Part shown: positions 26,814 through 35,906 of the stretch, in pieces
Numbering within the stretch: position 1 is the stretch's first letter
Layout: every line of letters begins with the position of its first letter
NCBI RefSeq assembly: GCF_009674825.1
Contig: NZ_WKJH01000002.1
Span: 1-64,000, forward strand
Direction: 5' to 3'
Length of the DNA: 64,000 nucleotides
From: Maribacter luteus
GTDB taxonomy: Bacteria; Bacteroidota; Bacteroidia; Flavobacteriales; Flavobacteriaceae
The notes under the pieces: model-generated
Told to the model about the DNA's origin: nothing
Seen by the model: only the letters and a program-made list of their open reading frames with translations
Database searches by the model: none
Position numbers and translations under genes: made by a program

Positions 26814-27527
26814 ATGAACACCGATGTTTTCGGCTTGGCTCTAATGGATTATCTCAACGGCAATTACACCGAGGATATCGCTACCTATTCATCTTTGGAT
26901 GAACAGGATACAATTCCTGTGCCATATCTGTTCAGGACCTATGACCAAATGCCGAAAATTGAACAAAAGGCTCTTGATCTATGTAAAGGTTCTGTTCTGG
27001 ACATTGGGTGTGGGGCCGGTAGCCATAGTCTTTACCTGCAAGAAAAAGGTATTCAGGTCACGGCTCTTGACCATTCGGCAGGTGCTATTGAATGCTGTGG
27101 TTCAAGAGGGGTGAAAAATACCGTTTGCACTTCTGTATTGGAGTATAGGAACCAAAAATACGATACCTTGCTCCTACTTATGAACGGCATTGGCATTGCA
27201 GGAAAGTTGGAGTTATTAAAAACCTATTTGGAACATTTTAAATCGCTGATGCTGCCAAATGCACAGATATTGTTGGATTCTTCGGATATCATTTATATGT
27301 TTGAGGATGAAGATGAGTCCGATGGGGATTGGAAACCCGAAATAGAAACCTATTACGGGGAAGTGGATTTCACCATGCAGTATAAAGGAGCCACAAGTTC
27401 ATTATTCCCTTGGTTATACTTGGATTATAACACCTTGAATAATGCGGCCTCAGATGCCAAACTGAAATGTGAACTCATATGTGAGGGTGAGCATTTCGAT
27501 TATTTGGCCCGTTTAACACATTTATAA
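26814..27527 (+). CDS. Class I SAM-dependent methyltransferase
   Basis: A 237-residue enzyme from the ATG at 26814; an in-frame TTG 18 bases earlier is less likely. The SAM-binding motif I is VLDIGCGAGSHSLYL near residue 60, followed by the motif II acidic end VTALDHS and the post-motif LLLMNGIGIAGKLE. The substrate is not evident; the fold resembles small-molecule methyltransferases. It diverges from the DUF2059 gene and is followed 42 bases later by a lipoprotein gene, possibly as an independent unit. Confidence 0.85.
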   Translation: MNTDVFGLALMDYLNGNYTEDIATYSSLDEQDTIPVPYLFRTYDQMPKIEQKALDLCKGSVLDIGCGAGSHSLYLQEKGIQVTALDHSAGAIECCGSRGVKNTVCTSVLEYRNQKYDTLLLLMNGIGIAGKLELLKTYLEHFKSLMLPNAQILLDSSDIIYMFEDEDESDGDWKPEIETYYGEVDFTMQYKGATSSLFPWLYLDYNTLNNAASDAKLKCELICEGEHFDYLARLTHL

Positions 27528-27569
27528 TACCAATTCAATTCTTAATACGTTATTTTATAAAAACAAGCT

Positions 27570-28391
27570 ATGAAAAATCGACTTTGGGCATTACTGTTTA
27601 TATTTTTTGGGCTGATAAACAGTTGCTCAAAAGATTCGAACGATTCCGTTGATCAAAATAAAATAGATTATTCGGCCAATTATAAAACTTCTGGCGCTTC
27701 TGCCAATGATATCCTATCGAATAATACATTCGACAAGCTTAAAATAGAAATCGCATATGTAACCGGTTATAAACCCACAACAAATGCGATGACGGATTTT
27801 ATTGCATTCCTTAAAAAATATTCCTTCAAAGAGGATATTGAATTGATATATACCGAACTGGATTCCCCAAACGAAGAAAAGTTGACGTTAGAAGAAATTG
27901 ATGATCTGGAAAAAGAAAATAGAACTATCTACAATGATGGAAGCACCCTTGGCATTTATATATATTTTACCGATGCCCCTTCAGAAGATGATATAGAGGA
28001 CGAAGACCTGGTTACTTTAGGTGCGGTATATTGGAATACCTCTATGGTCATTTATGAAGAAACCATCAGAACCTTGGCCAACAAAAGCTTTGCCGTTGAT
28101 ATCGACGATGTAGAAACTGCAACCTTAAACCACGAGTTCGGCCATTTGATGGGTCTTGTCAATATAGGCTCCACACCCGTAAACGACCATGAAGGGACTA
28201 CGACAGATGATGACGGTAATGAAATTGGGGACAACCATTGTACCGAAGAAGGATGCCTTATGCGTGCTGAATTGCAATTTGGCACCAGTATGGGGAAATT
28301 TTTACAGAATAGGGCCGCCAAAGGTCTTGTTTCCATTCCCGAACTAGGCGATGAATGCGTTTTAGACCTGCAGGCCAATGGTGGTAGATAA
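27570..28391 (+). CDS. Metzincin-type zinc metalloprotease lipoprotein
   Basis: A 273-residue lipoprotein (lipobox INSC, Cys-19). The zinc site is HEFGHLMGLVN, that is HExxHxxGxxN, with a further His in NDHEG, the metzincin/matrixin arrangement of membrane-attached Bacteroidota proteases. Two cysteines (HCTEEGCLMRAE) near the site may form a disulfide, and the Met after them may be the Met-turn. The target is unknown; it acts outside the inner membrane. It converges on queE with about 60 gene-free bases between. Confidence 0.8.
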   Translation: MKNRLWALLFIFFGLINSCSKDSNDSVDQNKIDYSANYKTSGASANDILSNNTFDKLKIEIAYVTGYKPTTNAMTDFIAFLKKYSFKEDIELIYTELDSPNEEKLTLEEIDDLEKENRTIYNDGSTLGIYIYFTDAPSEDDIEDEDLVTLGAVYWNTSMVIYEETIRTLANKSFAVDIDDVETATLNHEFGHLMGLVNIGSTPVNDHEGTTTDDDGNEIGDNHCTEEGCLMRAELQFGTSMGKFLQNRAAKGLVSIPELGDECVLDLQANGGR

Positions 28392-28451
28392 ATTTAACAG
28401 TACCACTTACCGGTGCTTACTTTTCACTGCTTACTGACTACTGACTCCGGT

Positions 28452-29084
28452 CTACGGAATATTCAGATACTTGTGCGTTTGTAAGGACACCTTCCATTTC
28501 GGGTTTTTCATAACAAAATCAACGATCATGGGCATCACTTTATCACGTACGCTCCATTCAGGTTGCAAGTACAGAATACAATCCTTATTCACCTTCGCCG
28601 CCTGCTCCTCTGCAAAAATAAAATCGTGCTTATTGTAAACGATCACCTTTAATTCATGTGCCTTATCATAGATTACACCTGTCGGTAATTTGTTTTTTTT
28701 CGGGGAAAGACAGATCCAATCCCATTCACCACTAAGCGGGTAGGCTCCGGAAGTCTCAATATGGGTCTGTACATTTTTCGCCTTCAATGCCTTGGTCAAA
28801 GGCCCCATATCCCATGTCAAAGGTTCACCTCCCGTTACGACAATCGTATCGGAATACGTCACCGCTTTTTCCACAATACTTTCAATAGCTGTTGGAGGAT
28901 GTGTCTCGGCATTCCAACTTTCTTTCACATCACACCAATGACAGCCCACATCACAACCACCTACACGAATAAAATAAGCAGCGGTCCCTTTATGGAAACC
29001 TTCACCTTGAATGGTATAAAATTCCTCCATTAACGGAAGCATCAATCCCTTGTTTACCAATTCTAAAACATCATCTTTAATCAT
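28452..29084 (-). CDS. queE: 7-carboxy-7-deazaguanine synthase (radical SAM)
   Basis: A 210-residue radical-SAM enzyme of the queuosine pathway that converts 6-carboxytetrahydropterin to CDG. Visible features are FYTIQGEGFHKG, the cluster motif GGCDVGCHWCDVKESW (Cys-44, Cys-48, Cys-51; a Cx3Cx2C spacing), VVTGGEPL and the C-terminal LQTHKYLNIP ending of the QueE family. Length is normal. It diverges from the HerA-like gene. A TATCTTTG box lies only four bases before the ATG, so the message may have almost no leader. No other queuosine gene is in the window. Confidence 0.92.
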   Translation of the reverse strand: MIKDDVLELVNKGLMLPLMEEFYTIQGEGFHKGTAAYFIRVGGCDVGCHWCDVKESWNAETHPPTAIESIVEKAVTYSDTIVVTGGEPLTWDMGPLTKALKAKNVQTHIETSGAYPLSGEWDWICLSPKKNKLPTGVIYDKAHELKVIVYNKHDFIFAEEQAAKVNKDCILYLQPEWSVRDKVMPMIVDFVMKNPKWKVSLQTHKYLNIP

Positions 29085-29088
29085 TTGG

Positions 29089-29096
29089 CAAAGATA
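29089..29096 (-). promoter_or_regulatory. TANNTTTG box abutting queE start
   Basis: Minus-strand TATCTTTG is a perfect match to the Bacteroidota -7 consensus and ends four bases before the queE ATG. No clear TTG -33 element is seen at the usual distance. Confidence 0.4.
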
Positions 29097-29158
29097 GTAC
29101 TTACCAATCGTTTTATTGTTGCCTAAAAATGCCCTATTTTTATCGAAAATTAGACCTT

Positions 29159-30664
29159 ATGAGTACCAAAGACGAATTCTTTGCGCATATCGAAAAAGGA
29201 TATGCCACAAAAGGAGATTCAATTACCATGGGAGCGGCGATGCTTAATGGTGAAGCCGTTACAAATGCCTTGGTTAAAATACCCCTAAAAACCTTGAACC
29301 GCCATGGTTTGATCGCAGGGGCAACAGGAACGGGAAAAACCAAAACGCTCCAGGTACTCGCCGAGAATTTATCGGATAAGGGAATTCCTGTTTTGCTGAT
29401 GGATCTAAAAGGTGACCTTAGCGGACTCGCCCAGCCGAGCCCCGGACACCCAAAAATAGATGAACGGCATGCTAAAATCGGCATCCCTTTTGAAGCCAAT
29501 AGTTTTCCTGTGGAAATACTTTCACTTTCAGAACAGGACGGTGTAAAATTACGTGCCACGGTTTCTGAATTCGGCCCTACACTCCTTTCCAGGATTTTGG
29601 ATTTGACCGAAACCCAAGAAGGTATCGTTGCCGTGGTATTCAAATACTGCGATGACAACAAATTACCGCTACTGGATTTAAAGGATTTCAAAAAAGTACT
29701 TCAATACGCTACAGGAACGGGCAAAAAAGAATTCACCAAGGATTATGGTCGAATTTCAACAAGTTCTACAGGTACTATTTTACGTAAAATCATAGAATTG
29801 GAACAACAAGGTGCCGACCTGTTCTTTGGTGAAAAATCCTTCGAAGTAGATGATTTGACCCGAATCGATGAAAATGGCAGGGGATATATTAATATTCTAC
29901 GTTTGACCGATATACAAGATCGCCCCAAATTGTTCTCTACATTCATGCTGAGCCTTTTGGCCGAGATATACGCAACCTTTCCTGAGCAGGGAGATAGTGA
30001 TAGACCAGAACTTATCCTCTTCATAGATGAGGCACATTTGATTTTCAAGGAAGCTTCAAAAGCTTTACTAGATCAGATTGAAAGTATCGTAAAATTGATT
30101 CGTTCTAAAGGTATCGGCCTCTATTTCGTTACCCAAAACCCTACCGATGTACCGAATGAGGTACTTGCACAGTTGGGACTAAAAGTTCAGCACGCTTTAC
30201 GTGCCTTTACCGCGAGGGACCGAAAGGCGATTAAATTAACAGCGGAAAACTATCCTATATCCGAATTCTATGACACAAAAGAGGTCTTGACTTCACTAGG
30301 AATCGGGGAGGCGCTGATATCGGCCTTGGATGAAAAAGGACGACCGACCCCATTGGCAGCCACGTTATTGCGCGCACCAATGAGCCGTATGGATGTTCTA
30401 ACGGAAAAGGAATTGAACGCTGTCATCAAAAGTTCCGGTTTAGTACCTAAATACAATGAAGAAATCGATAGGGAAAGTGCCTACGAAATCTTGAATGAAA
30501 AAATAGAAAAAGCCGAGAAAGAGGCCGAAAAAGAAAAAGAAAAGCCAACAAGCAGAAGAACTACAACACGAAGGAGTACGAGGCAGAATCCCGTTATCAA
30601 AGTCTTGACCAGTGCCACGTTTATTCGTGGCGTATTAGGAGTGTTAAAAAAGGTAATGCGTTAA
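29159..30664 (+). CDS. HerA-like DUF853 ATPase (YjgR type)
   Basis: A 501-residue P-loop ATPase from the ATG at 29159 (MSTKDEFFAHIEKGY, the usual family start); an in-frame ATG 30 bases earlier is also possible. Walker A is GATGTGKTK (about residues 54-61), Walker B LILFIDEAHLIF, plus the sensor segment YFVTQNPTDVP. The C-terminal 60 residues are a charged Lys/Glu/Arg stretch ending in a short hydrophobic segment. The family resembles HerA translocases; its cellular role is poorly known. A lipoprotein gene follows five bases later. Confidence 0.85.
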   Translation: MSTKDEFFAHIEKGYATKGDSITMGAAMLNGEAVTNALVKIPLKTLNRHGLIAGATGTGKTKTLQVLAENLSDKGIPVLLMDLKGDLSGLAQPSPGHPKIDERHAKIGIPFEANSFPVEILSLSEQDGVKLRATVSEFGPTLLSRILDLTETQEGIVAVVFKYCDDNKLPLLDLKDFKKVLQYATGTGKKEFTKDYGRISTSSTGTILRKIIELEQQGADLFFGEKSFEVDDLTRIDENGRGYINILRLTDIQDRPKLFSTFMLSLLAEIYATFPEQGDSDRPELILFIDEAHLIFKEASKALLDQIESIVKLIRSKGIGLYFVTQNPTDVPNEVLAQLGLKVQHALRAFTARDRKAIKLTAENYPISEFYDTKEVLTSLGIGEALISALDEKGRPTPLAATLLRAPMSRMDVLTEKELNAVIKSSGLVPKYNEEIDRESAYEILNEKIEKAEKEAEKEKEKPTSRRTTTRRSTRQNPVIKVLTSATFIRGVLGVLKKVMR

Positions 30665-30669
30665 TAGAA

Positions 30670-31224
30670 ATGAAAAAGATAACTTTAGTTATGGGCATCT
30701 GTATCCTTGCGGTAATGGTACAATGCCAAAAAGAAAAGGATACGAGTTTCCTTATCACCAACAATAGTGTGGGTAAACTTGAAAAGATAAGTTTGGTTCG
30801 GGATCTGGACCTGATTTTCTATCAAGATTCCATCGTAAAGGACACCATGAAACTGGCTTCAGGACTAGGAGCAAGAAGTATAAAAGTATATGAAAAGGGA
30901 GGCAATCATTTATTGACCCTGACCCCTAGTTTAGATAGCATACCCAAAATACAGAATGTAAGGGTAAACGACCCCCGATTTGAAACCGAGAAAGGCATAG
31001 GCCTGAACAGCACCTTCAAGGATATCAAAGAAAAATATACGATTCAAAAAATCGTTACCTCAATAAACAACATCATCATTTTCGTAAAGGATAGTGATGT
31101 TTATTTTACCATAGACAAAAGCCAATTGCCCGAGAGCCTTAGATATGTTTCCAGCCCAAATATCGAAGCCGTTCAAGTTCCGGACAATGCAAAAATCAAA
31201 TATTTGATGATCGCATGGGAATAG
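30670..31224 (+). CDS. Small lipoprotein, DUF1131-like
   Basis: A 184-residue protein with lipobox VMVQC (Cys-19) and a beta-rich mature part. The segment VRVNDPRFETEKGIGLNSTF recalls DUF1131-type lipoproteins, but the similarity is weak and I do not claim the family firmly. It starts five bases after the HerA-like gene and is probably expressed with it, although one product is cytoplasmic and the other exported. The function is unknown. Confidence 0.6.
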   Translation: MKKITLVMGICILAVMVQCQKEKDTSFLITNNSVGKLEKISLVRDLDLIFYQDSIVKDTMKLASGLGARSIKVYEKGGNHLLTLTPSLDSIPKIQNVRVNDPRFETEKGIGLNSTFKDIKEKYTIQKIVTSINNIIIFVKDSDVYFTIDKSQLPESLRYVSSPNIEAVQVPDNAKIKYLMIAWE

Positions 31225-31279
31225 GCTACTGACCTAACCTATCCGTAACAAATGCCCACAATTCCTTACTGTTTAACAT

Positions 31280-32119
31280 ATGAGCAAAATCCTTAATAAG
31301 TACATCCCCATATTTTATGGTGCTTATTTTAATCTTTGGTCCCACATTGCAAAAAAAAAGGCAGCCGAAAAAGCCTTTATGCTATTCTGTACCCCTAGAA
31401 AAGGGAAGGTTCTCGATCTGCAACGGGAATTTTTGGATGAAGCCAAAAGCAATAGGATCAAAACAAACGGCCTTGAACTGCAGACCTATCAATGGAAAGG
31501 AAATAAAGAGACCGTACTTTTAATCCACGGATGGGAAAGCAATGTCTTTCGCTGGAGAAACCTTATTTCGTATTTAAAGAAAGAAGACTATAACATCATC
31601 GCATTTGACGCTCCCGCCCAAGGATATTCAACAGGCAAAATATTGAACGTTCCTTTGTATACGGAATGTACCCAAGCCATAATCGACCAATATAAGCCAA
31701 AATATGTCATAGGTCATTCTATGGGTGGCATGACCACTTTATATCATGAGGAAAAATACCCGAATAGGATTACGGAAAAGCTCATTACTATTGGTGCCCC
31801 TTCCGATCTCGAAGATATCATGAACCATTATCAAAGACTATTGCGTTTCAATGATAAGGTACTTGAAGGGTTAAATGAATACCTTAATGAAATTTACGGA
31901 TTTGGGATCAAAGATTTTTCAACCTCGAAATTCAAAGGTCATTTACCTAAAAAAGGTCTGGTGATCCATGATAAGGAAGACCCGATAGCACCTTTCATCG
32001 CTTCGGAGAAGGTCCACGCCCAATGGGAGAACAGTTATTTATATGTTACCAAAGGCCTAGGACATTCCATGCATCAGGATAATGTGAACCTAAAGATCAT
32101 TGACTTTTTAAATACCTAG
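31280..32119 (+). CDS. Alpha/beta hydrolase
   Basis: A 279-residue cytoplasmic serine hydrolase. The oxyanion loop is [15 protein letters not shown] (about residue 75), the nucleophile elbow [11 protein letters not shown] (Ser about 147), the acid is probably Asp in [11 protein letters not shown], and the His is in [11 protein letters not shown] near the end. The triad is thus complete. The substrate is unknown; an esterase or lipase-like role is likely. The gene lies between a lipoprotein and a VOC protein on the same strand, with 55-70 base gaps. Confidence 0.85.
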   Translation: MSKILNKYIPIFYGAYFNLWSHIAKKKAAEKAFMLFCTPRKGKVLDLQREFLDEAKSNRIKTNGLELQTYQWKGNKETVLLIHGWESNVFRWRNLISYLKKEDYNIIAFDAPAQGYSTGKILNVPLYTECTQAIIDQYKPKYVIGHSMGGMTTLYHEEKYPNRITEKLITIGAPSDLEDIMNHYQRLLRFNDKVLEGLNEYLNEIYGFGIKDFSTSKFKGHLPKKGLVIHDKEDPIAPFIASEKVHAQWENSYLYVTKGLGHSMHQDNVNLKIIDFLNT

Positions 32120-32186
32120 GAAATCGGTATTTTTAAGGGGAATAATCCAGAATCATTTAAAGCGTTTAGACCAAAAACCTCTTTCC

Positions 32187-32609
32187 ATGCAAAATATAGC
32201 TCCTTTCCATATTGCCATTCCTGTCCATAATTTAGATGAATGCCGCATCTTCTACAGGGAAGTCTTAAATTGTGAAGAAGGTCGTAGCAGCGACCACTGG
32301 GTAGATTTCAACCTATTCGGGCACCAATTGGTCATTCATTACAAACCTAAATCCGAAGAAGCACTGCACACCAATGCCGTAGATGGGAAAAATGTTCCCG
32401 TACCCCATTATGGTGTGGTTTTACCGTGGGAGGTTTTCAAAAGCTTTGCCGAGGAACTGAAAACTAAAGGAGTGGATTTTATCATTGAACCCTACATACG
32501 GTTTGAGGGGCTTGTAGGTGAACAAGCAACTATGTTCTTCTTAGATCCTGCCGGAAATGCACTGGAATTCAAGGCATTCAAGGATATATCGCAGTTGTTC
32601 GCGAAGTAA
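32187..32609 (+). CDS. VOC/glyoxalase-family protein
   Basis: A 140-residue protein with two beta-alpha-beta-beta-beta half modules. The first begins [20 protein letters not shown]; the second begins [18 protein letters not shown] and ends with [15 protein letters not shown], whose Glu is a usual metal ligand. His in the first strand and Glu at the end support metal binding. The substrate is unknown (dioxygenase, isomerase or resistance roles occur in the family). It is convergent with the 62-residue membrane protein gene. Confidence 0.85.
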   Translation: MQNIAPFHIAIPVHNLDECRIFYREVLNCEEGRSSDHWVDFNLFGHQLVIHYKPKSEEALHTNAVDGKNVPVPHYGVVLPWEVFKSFAEELKTKGVDFIIEPYIRFEGLVGEQATMFFLDPAGNALEFKAFKDISQLFAK

Positions 32610-32667
32610 CGCAATTGATGGGTTCTGCACAACTGTATGTAGGTTGCGGTAGAATTGCCGATACCTA

Positions 32668-32856
32668 TTACTCCTTTTTATTCTTAAATTTTTCCCGAAA
32701 ATAAACGAACACCCCATATAAAAGTCCAAAAACGACGCCTTCCAAGATTTCCCTGATGATGACAGGTTGTGTATATTCCTTTTCCAATATCAAGGAAATT
32801 ACCACGTACAGCACAATCGCCGCAGCTACTTGTATAAATAATCTTTTCTTGTTCAT
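32668..32856 (-). CDS. 62-residue two-span membrane protein
   Basis: It starts MNKKRLFIQVAAAIVLYVVI with a first membrane helix (about 7-24), a short charged loop EKEYTQ, a second hydrophobic segment (about 37-53, EGVVFGLLYGVFVYF) and a basic KFKNKKE end. I do not recognise the family. It begins eight bases after the stop of the esterase gene on the same strand, so the two are probably one transcript. Confidence 0.6.
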   Translation of the reverse strand: MNKKRLFIQVAAAIVLYVVISLILEKEYTQPVIIREILEGVVFGLLYGVFVYFREKFKNKKE

Positions 32857-32864
32857 TCTATACT

Positions 32865-33734
32865 CTAATATTGATGGAAGGCTTGGGAAACAAATCGTAA
32901 TACCTCAGGCAAGGATTGCCGCCAATACGTCCAACTATGGCCTCCTTCACGAACCCTATATTCATGGGGAACCTCTTTCTTTCGCATAGCGATATGAACC
33001 AAACTATTCCCTTCATATAAAAAATCATCGTCTCCACAATCAATGTACCACCGAACGGACTTCAAATCTTCAACCGAAACACTATCCATTAAATTCAATG
33101 CGTTATGCCTTCTAAAATATGCTACAACGTCCTCCTCGGAATGTTCCCCTTCAATAACAGGATATCTAGCTTTTTGTTCTTCCAAGGTCAAAGGACCAAC
33201 ATATGCACTTAACGGACAAGCAGAGGAAAACAATTCGGGATGGTGCATGGCGTACATGAAAGAACCTCCCCCTCCCATTGATAGTCCGGCTATGGCTCGA
33301 AACCTTTTTTCACCTTTTATACGATATTCCTGTTCAACATAGGGTAATAATTCCTCAAAAAAGAAATCCTCATATCGCCAATCGTCACCTTGATTAAAAT
33401 ACCCTCTTTTACCCGTATTCGCATCAGGCATTACAATAACCATGGGAGTGGCGGAACCATCCTTTATGGCGTTATCCGCAATTCTCAAAATCTCACCGAA
33501 TTGCACCCAACCTGTTTGGTCATCCCCCGCACCATGCAATAAATATAACACGGGATAACTTCGTTCAGAAGTCTCATAGTCCGGCGGAAGATAAACCGAA
33601 TACTTACGCTCGCTTTTCAGGATTTTACTTTTCACGGTCAGATTATCGAAAACCTTACCGTTTTGGGCATTAGCCACAACCATACCCCCTAAGAAAAGAC
33701 AAAATACCAGCTGAATTCTTTTAATACCAAACAT
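32865..33734 (-). CDS. Secreted esterase (esterase D/feruloyl esterase-like fold)
   Basis: I take the ATG at 33734 (289 residues, MFGIKRIQLVF); an ATG four codons earlier is also possible. A signal peptide (cleavage near NAQ) is followed by a putative-esterase fold: YPVLYLLHGAGDDQTGW, the nucleophile elbow GLSMGGGGSFMYA, Asp in DCGDDDFLYEGN, and His in EGGHSWTYW. These are the blocks of the S-formylglutathione hydrolase/acetylxylan esterase-like group. It may deacylate external polysaccharide. A small membrane protein gene follows eight bases later. Confidence 0.85.
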   Translation of the reverse strand: MFGIKRIQLVFCLFLGGMVVANAQNGKVFDNLTVKSKILKSERKYSVYLPPDYETSERSYPVLYLLHGAGDDQTGWVQFGEILRIADNAIKDGSATPMVIVMPDANTGKRGYFNQGDDWRYEDFFFEELLPYVEQEYRIKGEKRFRAIAGLSMGGGGSFMYAMHHPELFSSACPLSAYVGPLTLEEQKARYPVIEGEHSEEDVVAYFRRHNALNLMDSVSVEDLKSVRWYIDCGDDDFLYEGNSLVHIAMRKKEVPHEYRVREGGHSWTYWRQSLPEVLRFVSQAFHQY

Positions 33735-33934
33735 GATTATCACCATTAAAAATATGAACTTACAAGGTAATGAAATATGGCCAGATTCTTTACCGGAATC
33801 ATAATCTTCAGGACATAAAAATCAATTTATAAAACCATATAGGCCCTGCCCAGGCCCCACCCTATTTCGTAGAAATCAGGGAATGGGATTCCAGACAAAA
33901 TACAAACCCAAAACCCTCTAAATATGTTCAAATT

Positions 33935-35671
33935 CTATTTATACCTCCAACTGCCCAAATCGGCCCCTTTTGGAGCACTTTCGGCAATGCGTTTCATGAT
34001 TTTCGGTACGTACATGCTATTATAGTGCATACGACTAATGGCATTGGGTTGTTCTGGATCACCATTCCAACAATGCTCCGCCTTATCACCGTAGGTCACT
34101 TCTCCCCCATAATAGGGTTCCGTGGTACTTTCTAAAAAGTCTTCCATAAGATATACCGCATTGTTCAGGTAATAATTATCCATATCCCCACAATAAATAT
34201 GGATCTTTCCTTTTAGTTGATTACCTAATTTATCCCAATCCCGTTCCAGAATATGTCGTAGATCGTAATTCTCTTTCCAATATTCAGCAACCTTATGATC
34301 TATATCCCCAGACATTTTATCCCATATACGAACAGGATATCCGTTTTCCCCTTGAGGTGAATAGGTAGCTTCCCAAATATCCCATTGTTGTCCCGATCTG
34401 GATTTATCGCCCAATACCAGCTCCAGATGATTTCCTTGGCGAAGCGTCGATTGGATTTGCCCTAGATAATTACGATGGGATGGCACTTCCAATTTTTTAT
34501 GCTCACTGTCATAATAGTATGCATTATCATCTTCATAGATATTGGTAAGGCAATACGCCCTAAAATCAATCGGGTCGGGACAAGCTGCAAAACAACCATT
34601 ATATTCTTCAGGATATTTCACCTGCACGGCCAAGGCTTCCCAGCCTCCTGTTGAACCTCCGTATAAAAATCGGGACCAACCTTCCCCCATACCACGGAAC
34701 TGTTTTTCGATCTCAGGAATCAATTCATAAGTGATGGCATCGCCATAAGGACCTTGACTGGCCGAATTCACGGCATAGGAATCATCGTAATAAGGAGTAG
34801 GATGTTGTATTTCAACAATCAAAAAACGAGGAAAGTCAGGTTCGTTCCAGCGTTTAAAAAAATCGTAGGACTCCTGTGCCTGAACTATATTGTACCCTTC
34901 CATATCAAAACGTTCGGAATATTCAGGTTTCATATTCGGATCAGGTGGCGTGGTACTAAAACCTCCAAAATCGGAGGGGAAATGACCATGGAAGACCATT
35001 AGAGGATATTTGGCTTCAGGATGTTCATCAAAACCTTTAGGCAATAATATGTGGGCACCCAAATAGACATCCCTTCCCCAGAATTCGGACAATTTCTCCG
35101 ATTTAACTTTTATATGCTTTATCCATTCGGTGTCAGCAGGTTCTTCAATAGGTGGAATAACCTCATCCATGACCACATTAACATCCTTGATACCCTCTTC
35201 TGTTACCGTGACCTTAAAAGGTTTACTATACAAATTGCCGGGTGACTTGTTCCATTGTTGTCCTTCACCATTATCCATCGGTAATTTAACCGTATGCCCG
35301 GTTGACAGATTAAAGGTCTCATACACATGGAGCAAGGCCTGTACATAATACTCCCCCGGAGGCACTTCCCCTAAACTTGGATAAGGATACCCAAAAACGC
35401 TATCGTCAAAAACCATGTTCTCCCCTGCCGCCATGCCATCAACATTGATTCCGAAAATCAATTGGGTATTGAGTCCGTCATTGATCTGAAACCGGGGTTC
35501 TTTTTCATTGTTATTGGAAAGCATAAGCAATAAACGCCCATCCAGTTCTTGGTTGTTAACGGTTTCGGTAAAGTATACTGTAATTTGGTTCCTGTTCTTA
35601 TTATTTGGATTTGATTGGCATGCGATTAAACTAATAAGAACAAGAAAGGATAAAGGAAAGAGGTTTTTCAT
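33935..35671 (-). CDS. Large esterase-like lipoprotein
   Basis: A 578-residue lipoprotein (lipobox LIAC, Cys-18). Residues about 30-170 are a beta-rich domain; about 195-560 form an alpha/beta-hydrolase fold with YPLMVFHGHFPS, the nucleophile elbow FLYGGSTGGWEA (Ser-340), an acidic site in YCGDMDNYYL and His in DKAEHCWNGDP. It should be a surface or periplasmic serine esterase. I know similar proteins only as hypothetical secreted Bacteroidota proteins. No export machinery or sugar-utilisation genes adjoin it. Confidence 0.65.
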   Translation of the reverse strand: MKNLFPLSFLVLISLIACQSNPNNKNRNQITVYFTETVNNQELDGRLLLMLSNNNEKEPRFQINDGLNTQLIFGINVDGMAAGENMVFDDSVFGYPYPSLGEVPPGEYYVQALLHVYETFNLSTGHTVKLPMDNGEGQQWNKSPGNLYSKPFKVTVTEEGIKDVNVVMDEVIPPIEEPADTEWIKHIKVKSEKLSEFWGRDVYLGAHILLPKGFDEHPEAKYPLMVFHGHFPSDFGGFSTTPPDPNMKPEYSERFDMEGYNIVQAQESYDFFKRWNEPDFPRFLIVEIQHPTPYYDDSYAVNSASQGPYGDAITYELIPEIEKQFRGMGEGWSRFLYGGSTGGWEALAVQVKYPEEYNGCFAACPDPIDFRAYCLTNIYEDDNAYYYDSEHKKLEVPSHRNYLGQIQSTLRQGNHLELVLGDKSRSGQQWDIWEATYSPQGENGYPVRIWDKMSGDIDHKVAEYWKENYDLRHILERDWDKLGNQLKGKIHIYCGDMDNYYLNNAVYLMEDFLESTTEPYYGGEVTYGDKAEHCWNGDPEQPNAISRMHYNSMYVPKIMKRIAESAPKGADLGSWRYK

Positions 35672-35853
35672 AGGGCTGGTTGATTTTTACCAAAAAGGTA
35701 CTCATTTACAGCCAACCAATCAAACCCTCAACATATGACCTAGATGCTTTCTAATTTATAGACAGGAATAACATGGTCGATTACGACCGTGATAAAGTAA
35801 ATGAGCTTAAGCCGGCACAATACCCATTTTGTATAAAATATTGATTACATAAA

Positions 35854-35882
35854 AAAACCCCAATCGTCATAATTGGGGTTTT
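35854..35882 (-). terminator. Intrinsic terminator of the M13 peptidase gene
   Basis: AAAACCCCAAT and ATTGGGGTTTT form a perfect 11-bp stem with a 7-base loop. Read on the minus strand it ends in a run of seven T, about 25 bases after the stop at 35907. Confidence 0.8.
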
Positions 35883-35906
35883 GATCTTAATTTTTCGGAA
35901 TGGATA

